A stretch of 64,000 nt of DNA from Rhodospirillum centenum SW (GTDB lineage: Bacteria > Pseudomonadota > Alphaproteobacteria > Azospirillales > Azospirillaceae), in contig NC_011420.2 in the NCBI RefSeq assembly GCF_000016185.1, forward strand, positions 2,562,501 to 2,626,500, in the 5' to 3' direction. The notes below the pieces were generated by a model that did no database searches, had not been told where the DNA came from, and saw only the letters and a program-made list of their open reading frames with translations. Numbering within the stretch: the first letter of the stretch is position 1; each line of letters starts with the position of its first letter. The translations under genes and the position numbers were made by a program. Shown piece after piece: positions 58,692 to 64,000 of the stretch.

Positions 58692-58710
58692 GGTGGCAAT
58701 CGGTGCCACC
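58692..58710 (+). terminator. Hairpin after the porin-like gene
   Basis: GGTGGCA and TGCCACC pair around ATCGG, 17 bases past the porin stop, within an outer pair CCCGT/ACGGG. It has no T-run, so it may be a weak terminator or mRNA-stabilising end. Confidence 0.4.
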
Positions 58711-58896
58711 TCCGAGGACGGGCGGAAAGCCGCGAAACCGTCGGCTCGCTGCCGTCCGCCGCCTGACCCGCCCGCCGCCGCTTCGGCGCCCCGCGTCCGC
58801 CACGGAAACGCCTCCGGTGCCGTGCTTGCGCCCGCGCGGCTTTTTTGCTCTAACGGGTGCTCCGTTTCCCTGGCCTGATTCCTGGGTGGTCTACTC

Positions 58897-59415
58897 ATGC
58901 CGTCGCGCCGCGTCTCCCTTTTCGGTCGCACCCTGGTGCTGGGCGCCCTGGCCCTCGGGCTGTCGGGTTGCTCCTGGCTCAACTCCATCGGTTCCGACAC
59001 GGAGGAGCCGGGTCCCGGTCAGGCCACCCGGATCAACGGCTCCGACTATGCCGGTGCGACCATGGCGGCCGTGCCCGCCGCCGGGCAGGCGGTCAACGCC
59101 TATCTCTGGCGCGCGGCGCTGGACACGCTCCAGTTCATGCCGATCGCGCAGGCCGATCCCTATGGCGGCGTGATCCTGACGGACTGGTACAGCCCGCCGG
59201 GCACGCCGAACGAGCGTTTCAAGGTCAATCTCTACATCCTGGACGCCGCCCTGCGGGCCGACGGCGTGCGCGCCACCGTGTTCCGCCAGCAGCTCAACTC
59301 CGTGGGCGGCTGGATGGACGCCGGCGTCGCGCCGGAGACGCATGTCCAGCTTGAGGATTCCATCCTGACCCGGGCCCGGCAGCTCCGCCAGGCCAGCACC
59401 ACAACCACCCGCTGA
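58897..59415 (+). CDS. DUF3576 lipoprotein
   Basis: The 172-residue protein has a lipoprotein signal (LVLGALALGLSGC with lipobox LSGC, Cys 25) followed by the DUF3576 domain: VNAYLWRAALDTLQFMPIAQADPYGGVILTDWY and FRQQLNSVGGW. It is a conserved alphaproteobacterial gene placed before leuS and lptE, suggesting an envelope role. Function unknown. Confidence 0.88.
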   Translation: MPSRRVSLFGRTLVLGALALGLSGCSWLNSIGSDTEEPGPGQATRINGSDYAGATMAAVPAAGQAVNAYLWRAALDTLQFMPIAQADPYGGVILTDWYSPPGTPNERFKVNLYILDAALRADGVRATVFRQQLNSVGGWMDAGVAPETHVQLEDSILTRARQLRQASTTTTR

Positions 59416-59502
59416 TACCGTCCGACAGCCGCCCCGGGCGGGCCTGACCCTTTTCCCGGGTGGCGCCCCGCCGCGGAGCGACACCCGAGACAAGGACCGT
59501 CC

Positions 59503-62100
59503 ATGTCCCGCTACAACGTGCGCGAAACGGAAGCCAAGTGGCAGGCCGCCTGGGCCGATGCCGGCTCCTTCGCGGTCACCGCCGATCCCGCGAAGCCCAA
59601 ATACTACGTGCTGGAGATGTTCCCCTATCCGTCGGGGCGCATCCACATGGGGCACGTGCGCAACTACACGATGGGCGACGTGGTCGCCCGCTTCAAGCGC
59701 GCCAAGGGCTTCAACGTCCTGCACCCGATGGGCTGGGACGCCTTCGGCCTGCCGGCGGAGAACGCGGCGCTGGAGAAGGGCGTCCATCCGGGCAAGTGGA
59801 CCTACGAGAACATTGCCACCATGCGCGGCCAGCTCCAGACCATGGGGCTGGCGATCGACTGGAGCCGTGAGGTGGCGACCTGCCGGCCGGAATATTACCG
59901 GCACGAGCAGAAGATCTTCCTGGACTTCCTCAAGGCGGGTCTCGCCTACCGCAAGGAATCCTGGGTCAACTGGGACCCGGTGGACAACACCGTGCTGGCG
60001 AACGAGCAGGTGGTGGACGGGCGCGGCTGGCGCACCGGCGCCCTGGTCGAAAAGCGCAAGCTCTCCCAGTGGTTCCTCAAGATCACCCATTTCGCCGACG
60101 ACCTGCTGGAGGCGCTGAAGGGCCTGGAGCGCTGGCCCGACAAGGTCCGCACCATGCAGGAGAACTGGATCGGCCGGTCCACGGGCTGCCGGTTCTTCTT
60201 CCGGATGTCGGACGGCCATCCGGATCTGGAGGTCTTCACGACCCGGCCGGACACGCTCTACGGCGCCAGCTTCGTGGCGATCAGCCCGAACCACCCGCTG
60301 GCCGCGACGCTGGCCGCGGGCAACCCGGCGCTGGCCGACTTCATTGCCGAGTGCAACCGCACCTCGACGTCGGAGGCCGACATCGAGACGGCGGAGAAGA
60401 AGGGCTTCGCCACCGGCGTGACGGCCGAGCATCCCTTCGTCCCCGGCTGGACGCTGCCGGTCTACGTCGCCAACTTCGTGCTGATGGAATACGGCACCGG
60501 CGCCATCTTCGGCTGCCCGGCGCATGACCAGCGCGACCTGGACTTCGCCCGCAAGTACGGCCTGCCGGTGAAGCCGGTGGTGATCCCGGAAGGCCAGGAC
60601 CCGGCCGCCTTCGCCGTGGCCGACGAGGCCTATACCGGCCCCGGCGTGCTGCGCAACAGCGACTTCCTGGACGGGCTGGGGGTGGAGGAGGCGAAGGCCG
60701 CCGCCATCCGCCGGATCGAGGAGGCGGGCCGCGGCCAGGGCACCACGATGTACCGGCTGCGCGACTGGGGCGTCTCCCGCCAGCGCTACTGGGGCTGCCC
60801 GATCCCGGTGATCCACTGCCCGAAATGCGGCGCCGTCCCGGTGCCGGAGGCGCAGCTTCCCGTCACCCTGCCCGACGACGTGACCTTCGACGCGCCCGGC
60901 AACCCGCTGGCCCGGCACCCGACCTGGAAGCATGTCGCCTGCCCCTGCTGCGGCGGAGCCGCCGAGCGGGAGACGGACACTTTCGACACCTTCATCGAGT
61001 CGAGCTGGTACTTCCTGCGCTTCGCCGACCCGCGCAACGGCACGCTCGCCTTCGACCCCGAGCTGGTGAAGTACTGGCTGCCCGTGGACCAGTACATCGG
61101 CGGGGTGGAGCATGCCGTGCTGCACCTGCTCTATGCCCGGTTCTGGACGCGGGCGCTGGCGCACTGCGGCTACCTGGATCTGGCCGAGCCCTTCGCCGGG
61201 CTGTTCACCCAGGGCATGGTCACCCACGCGACCTACCAGGGGACGGACGGCAAGTGGCTGTTCCCCGCGGAGGTGGAGTTCCGCGAGGGCGCGATGGTGA
61301 AGTCCGACGACGGCACGGCCGTCACCGTCGGCCCCATCATCAAGATGTCCAAGTCCAAGAAGAACGTCGTCGATCCGCAGCAGATCATCGAGAGCTACGG
61401 CGCCGATGCCGCCCGGCTGTTCATGATGTCGGACAGCCCGCCCGACCGCGACCTGGAATGGACCACCGCCGGCATCGACGGCGCCTGGCGCTACATCAAC
61501 CGCCTGTGGCGGCTGGTGACGGAGCCGGGTTTCGACCTGCCCGCCCCCGGCACGCCGGCCCCGGCGTCGTTCGGGGAGGAGGCGACGGCGATCCGCCGGC
61601 TGGCCCACAAGGCGGCGCAGCAGATCGGCGAGGACATCGAGGGCTTCCGCTTCAACAGCTCGGTCGCCCGCCTGCGCAGCTTCAGCAACGGCGTGCAGGA
61701 CGCCTTCGCCAAGCTGGCGGCGAAGGCCGCCGCCGGCACCGCCCCCGCGGCCGACGAGGCCTGGGCGGCGCGCGAGGCGCTGGAGATGCTGGCCCGCATG
61801 GTCGAGCCGATGATGCCCCATCTGGCGCATGAGATGTGGGTCGAGCTGGGCCATGCCGGCCTGCTGCTGGACCGGCCCTGGCCGGCCGTGGACGCCGCCC
61901 TGGTGGTGGAGGACACGGTGACCGTGGCCGTGCAGGTGAACGGCAAGCTGCGCGCCACCATCAACCTGCGCCGCGACGCCGGGAACGAGGAGGCGCAGGC
62001 CGCCGCCCTGGCCGACCCGGCCGTGCAGAAGGCGGTGGAGGGCAAGCCGCTGCGCAAGGTCGTGGTGGTGCCCAACAGGATCGTCAATGTCGTCGTCTGA
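59503..62100 (+). CDS. leuS: Leucine-tRNA ligase
   Basis: The 865-residue class I synthetase charges tRNA-Leu. The HIGH motif is [15 protein letters not shown] (near 43), the editing domain lies around 225-420 ([15 protein letters not shown], the T-rich editing site, and [22 protein letters not shown]) and the KMSKS loop is [10 protein letters not shown] (near 625). The anticodon-binding and C-terminal domains are complete. Length is that of bacterial LeuRS. It is between DUF3576 and lptE; the next gene starts 61 bases later. Confidence 0.98.
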   Translation: MSRYNVRETEAKWQAAWADAGSFAVTADPAKPKYYVLEMFPYPSGRIHMGHVRNYTMGDVVARFKRAKGFNVLHPMGWDAFGLPAENAALEKGVHPGKWTYENIATMRGQLQTMGLAIDWSREVATCRPEYYRHEQKIFLDFLKAGLAYRKESWVNWDPVDNTVLANEQVVDGRGWRTGALVEKRKLSQWFLKITHFADDLLEALKGLERWPDKVRTMQENWIGRSTGCRFFFRMSDGHPDLEVFTTRPDTLYGASFVAISPNHPLAATLAAGNPALADFIAECNRTSTSEADIETAEKKGFATGVTAEHPFVPGWTLPVYVANFVLMEYGTGAIFGCPAHDQRDLDFARKYGLPVKPVVIPEGQDPAAFAVADEAYTGPGVLRNSDFLDGLGVEEAKAAAIRRIEEAGRGQGTTMYRLRDWGVSRQRYWGCPIPVIHCPKCGAVPVPEAQLPVTLPDDVTFDAPGNPLARHPTWKHVACPCCGGAAERETDTFDTFIESSWYFLRFADPRNGTLAFDPELVKYWLPVDQYIGGVEHAVLHLLYARFWTRALAHCGYLDLAEPFAGLFTQGMVTHATYQGTDGKWLFPAEVEFREGAMVKSDDGTAVTVGPIIKMSKSKKNVVDPQQIIESYGADAARLFMMSDSPPDRDLEWTTAGIDGAWRYINRLWRLVTEPGFDLPAPGTPAPASFGEEATAIRRLAHKAAQQIGEDIEGFRFNSSVARLRSFSNGVQDAFAKLAAKAAAGTAPAADEAWAAREALEMLARMVEPMMPHLAHEMWVELGHAGLLLDRPWPAVDAALVVEDTVTVAVQVNGKLRATINLRRDAGNEEAQAAALADPAVQKAVEGKPLRKVVVVPNRIVNVVV

Positions 62101-62161
62101 GGCCGCGGCGCCGGCCACGTCTGAGGCTGCGGCGCCGGCAGGAAGGGAAGGAGGCTCCGGG

Positions 62162-62761
62162 ATGCGCACCGTCCGTCATGGTGTCCGCCGTGCCGCCCCG
62201 CGCGGCACCGGCTCCCGGCTCGCCGCCGCCGGCCTGCTGGTCCTGGCCCTGCCGGCGCTCGCGGCCTGCGGCTTCAAGCCCGTATACGGCGCCCGGTCGG
62301 CGTCCGCCGTCGGCTCGGGCGCCCCGGCCTCGGTGCAGCTCAACCAGGTCTTCATCGACCCGCTGCCCGACCGCAGCGGGCAGGTCCTGCGCAACAAGCT
62401 GATCGACCGGTTCTACCATGAGGGCCGGCCGTCCGATCCGGCCTACCGGCTGGCGATCCAGCTTGCCGCGCAGGAAGAGGACCTGGGCATCCGCCAGGAC
62501 GCCACGGCCACCCGCGCCCGGCTGCGGCTTGTCGCCAGCTACGAGCTGATCGACAACCGCACCGGCCAGCCGGTCTACCGCACCTTCTCGCGCGCCATCA
62601 TCAGCTACAACCTGCTGGAAGCGCAGTACGCGACGCTGGTGGCGCAGCAGGACGCCTACGACCGCGGCCTGACCCAGCTTGCGGACGAGATCCAGACGCG
62701 GCTGGCCCTGTTCTTCGCGCGCGAGCCGGAGCCGGCGCCGGCCGCCGCATCCCCGGGCTGA
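62162..62761 (+). CDS. lptE: LPS assembly lipoprotein LptE
   Basis: The 199-residue lipoprotein plugs the LptD barrel and brings LPS to the outer leaflet. It has a signal (LAAAGLLVLALPALAACG, lipobox LAAC) and the LptE features ACGFKPVYG after the cysteine and VFIDPLPDRSGQVLRNKLIDRF. The ATG at 62162 is 7 bases after AGGAGG; an ATG at 62087 that overlaps leuS has no ribosome site. It lies between leuS and holA, as in most relatives. Confidence 0.93.
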   Translation: MRTVRHGVRRAAPRGTGSRLAAAGLLVLALPALAACGFKPVYGARSASAVGSGAPASVQLNQVFIDPLPDRSGQVLRNKLIDRFYHEGRPSDPAYRLAIQLAAQEEDLGIRQDATATRARLRLVASYELIDNRTGQPVYRTFSRAIISYNLLEAQYATLVAQQDAYDRGLTQLADEIQTRLALFFAREPEPAPAAASPG

Positions 62762-62782
62762 TCCGCGCCGGCGGCCCGCGCG

Positions 62783-63820
62783 ATGAAAATCCAGCCGAAG
62801 AACGTCGAAGGCTTCCTCAAGCGGCCCCTGCCGCAGGTCCGGGCGGTGCTGTTCTACGGGCCGGATTCCGGGCTGGTGCGGGAGCGCGCGGCCCAGCTCT
62901 GCCGCACGGTGGTGGAGGATTTGTCCGATCCCTTCCGGGTGGCGGAGCTGAAGTCCGACCAGATCGCGGCCGACCCGGCCCGCCTGCATGACGAGATGGC
63001 CGCCATCGCGCTGACCGGCGGCCGCCGTCTGGTCCGCCTCCGTGATGCCGAGGACGCGCTGGCCGCCGCCCTGGGCCGGCTGCTGAAGGACCTGCCGGCG
63101 GGCGACAGCCTGCTGGTGGTGGAGGCGGGCGATCTGGGCAAGGCGTCGAAGCTGCGCGCCCTGGCGGAGGAGGCGGACAGCGCCGCCGCCATCGCCTGCT
63201 ATGTCGAGGGGGAGGAGGAACTGGCCGGCACCGTCGCCCGCATCCTGGGCGAGCACGGGCTGGCGATCGACCCCGACGCCCGCGCCTGGCTGGCCGGCAA
63301 TCTGGTCGGCGACCGGGTGATGGCGCGCAACGAGATCGACAAGCTGGCGCTCTACATGGCGTCCGCCCCCAAGGGGGCGAAGGTGACGCTGGAGGACGTG
63401 CGCGCCGTGGTGGGCGACAGCGCCGCGCTGGAGCTGGAGGAACCGGCCCTGGCCGCGGCCGACGGCGACATGGCGGCGGTGGACCGCAGCCTGCGCCGGC
63501 TGTTCGCGGAGGGCACGGCCAGCGTCGCCCTGCTGCGCACCGCGCAGCGCCACTTCCAGCGCCTGCACATCGCCGTGGCCCACGTCGCCCGCGGCCAGAC
63601 CCCGCAGCAGGCGGTGAAGTCCCTGCGCCCGCCCGTCTTCTTCAAGATGGAGGCGCAGCTCACTTCACAGGTGCGGCGCTGGACCCTGCCGCTGCTGCAA
63701 CAGGCCCTGACCCGGCTGCTGGAGGCGGAGGCCGACTGCAAGCGCACCAACATGCCCGACGAGACGATCTGCGCCCGCGCCTTCTTCCAGCTCGCCCAGC
63801 TCGCCCGCCGCGGCGGCTGA
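62783..63820 (+). CDS. holA: DNA polymerase III subunit delta
   Basis: The 345-residue clamp-loader subunit opens the beta clamp. The N-terminal block LPQVRAVLFYGPDSGLVRERA, middle GDSLLVVEAGDL and LVGDRVMARNEIDKLALYM, and C-terminal RTAQRHFQRLHIAVAHVARG, LRPPVFFKMEAQLTSQVRRW match HolA throughout. Length is normal. Last gene in the window, 22 bases after lptE. Confidence 0.95.
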   Translation: MKIQPKNVEGFLKRPLPQVRAVLFYGPDSGLVRERAAQLCRTVVEDLSDPFRVAELKSDQIAADPARLHDEMAAIALTGGRRLVRLRDAEDALAAALGRLLKDLPAGDSLLVVEAGDLGKASKLRALAEEADSAAAIACYVEGEEELAGTVARILGEHGLAIDPDARAWLAGNLVGDRVMARNEIDKLALYMASAPKGAKVTLEDVRAVVGDSAALELEEPALAAADGDMAAVDRSLRRLFAEGTASVALLRTAQRHFQRLHIAVAHVARGQTPQQAVKSLRPPVFFKMEAQLTSQVRRWTLPLLQQALTRLLEAEADCKRTNMPDETICARAFFQLAQLARRGG

Positions 63821-63846
63821 CCCCGGCGCTCTCCCGCCGCGCCGGT

Positions 63847-64000
63847 CAGGCGCGTGACGCCAGGCCGCCGGACGCGGCGCCGGCGCCTGAGGACAAGGGA
63901 AAATCCAGGGCCGCGACCGCGGCCCCGCGCCGGGCAGGCGCGTGAAGCCAAGCCGCCGGAGGCGGCGCCGGCGCCTGAGGACAGGGGAAAGCCAGGGCCG
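63847..64000. repeat. Two palindromic repeat units at the right edge (88-base period)
   Basis: A 67-base unit (63847-63913) recurs at 63935-64000 with only a few differences, starting CAGGCGCGTGA and ending CCAGGGCCG. In each unit the start, TCAGGCGC or near, pairs with GGCGCCTGA farther on, and GGCGCCGGCGCC is itself a palindrome, so each can fold. The array may continue beyond the window. It begins 26 bases after the holA stop. Confidence 0.75.

Noticed and set aside
62087-62161. A LptE start overlapping leuS
   Set aside because: No ribosome site there, and the 25 extra residues would lie before the lipoprotein signal; AGGAGG precedes 62162.
58891-62169. A 1092-codon open frame on the minus strand across DUF3576 and leuS
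   Set aside because: It is antisense to two certain genes, rich in His/Gly/Arg as expected of a mirror frame in high-GC DNA, and matches no family.

Overview
The window is about 70% G+C DNA from a Gram-negative alphaproteobacterium, most likely order Rhodospirillales (Azospirillum / Rhodocista / Rhodospirillum centenum-like). Supporting signs are the aroA-cmk-rpsA-ihfB-lapA gene order, a FYDLN-type TIGR02300 protein, the DUF3576-leuS-lptE-holA block, MmcB, a RegB/RegA redox two-component pair and a CnoX with an intact CGPC site. No database search was possible, so the lineage is an inference. About 60 genes and three tRNAs are supported; nothing looks like a prophage or a CRISPR array.

Layout. 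0-8.4 kb: a tRNA-modifying DTW protein, then on the minus strand aroA, a Uma2 endonuclease-like gene, a MazE/MazF-type toxin-antitoxin pair, cmk, rpsA, ihfB and lapA. The Uma2 and TA genes interrupt the usual aroA-cmk-rpsA order. 8.5-12.1 kb: tRNA-Ala(GGC) and tRNA-Gly(GCC) bracket a two-gene glycosyltransferase unit (GtrB-like GT2 plus a polytopic GT-C-like protein) and a decayed IS630 transposase fragment. 12.5-24 kb: cnoX, a Lon-N-domain protein, Trm112 and DUF971 proteins; marC; a two-subunit CoA transferase; a lysine 2,3-aminomutase-like radical SAM protein; and the homogentisate operon hmgA-fah-maiA with a divergent MarR regulator. 24-28 kb: a phage-shock locus with pspF divergent from a sigma-54 promoter that drives a small membrane protein, pspA, pspB, pspC and two further PspB-like genes.

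28-40.7 kb is mixed: feruloyl-CoA synthase-like ligase, CNNM/CorC protein, small unknowns, CIA30, an orphan MazF-like toxin in locally A+T-richer DNA, MmcB, hldE with an LPS-core-type GT2, a phosphodiesterase-like protein, a PDSLEK-repeat protein and a GST. 40.7-55.9 kb is an exopolysaccharide region: a Wzc/ExoP-type chain-length tyrosine kinase, a three-gene glycosyltransferase operon headed by a GumK-like (GT70) enzyme, and a WbaP/ExoY-type initiating transferase with galE and a beta-helix protein. Between the two blocks lie a gene disrupted at a GCCGG array, an ABC-2 exporter pair and regB-regA. 55.9-64 kb: tRNA-Ser(GGA), a DUF4269 nucleotidyltransferase, YggS, a porin, DUF3576, leuS, lptE and holA, ending in a palindromic repeat that runs off the window.

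How the parts work together. The carbohydrate genes form three envelope groups: lipid-linked sugar modification (9-11.6 kb), LPS core heptose (35-37.6 kb) and EPS (40.7-55.9 kb). PspF and sigma-54 link envelope damage to PspA and the small membrane proteins; RegBA links redox state to transcription next to the EPS genes. hmgA-fah-maiA, the CoA transferase and the feruloyl-CoA synthase point to aromatic and keto-acid catabolism. Short tandem repeats (5-18 bp units) occur at about nine places, several just before start codons and one at the point where a gene loses its frame.
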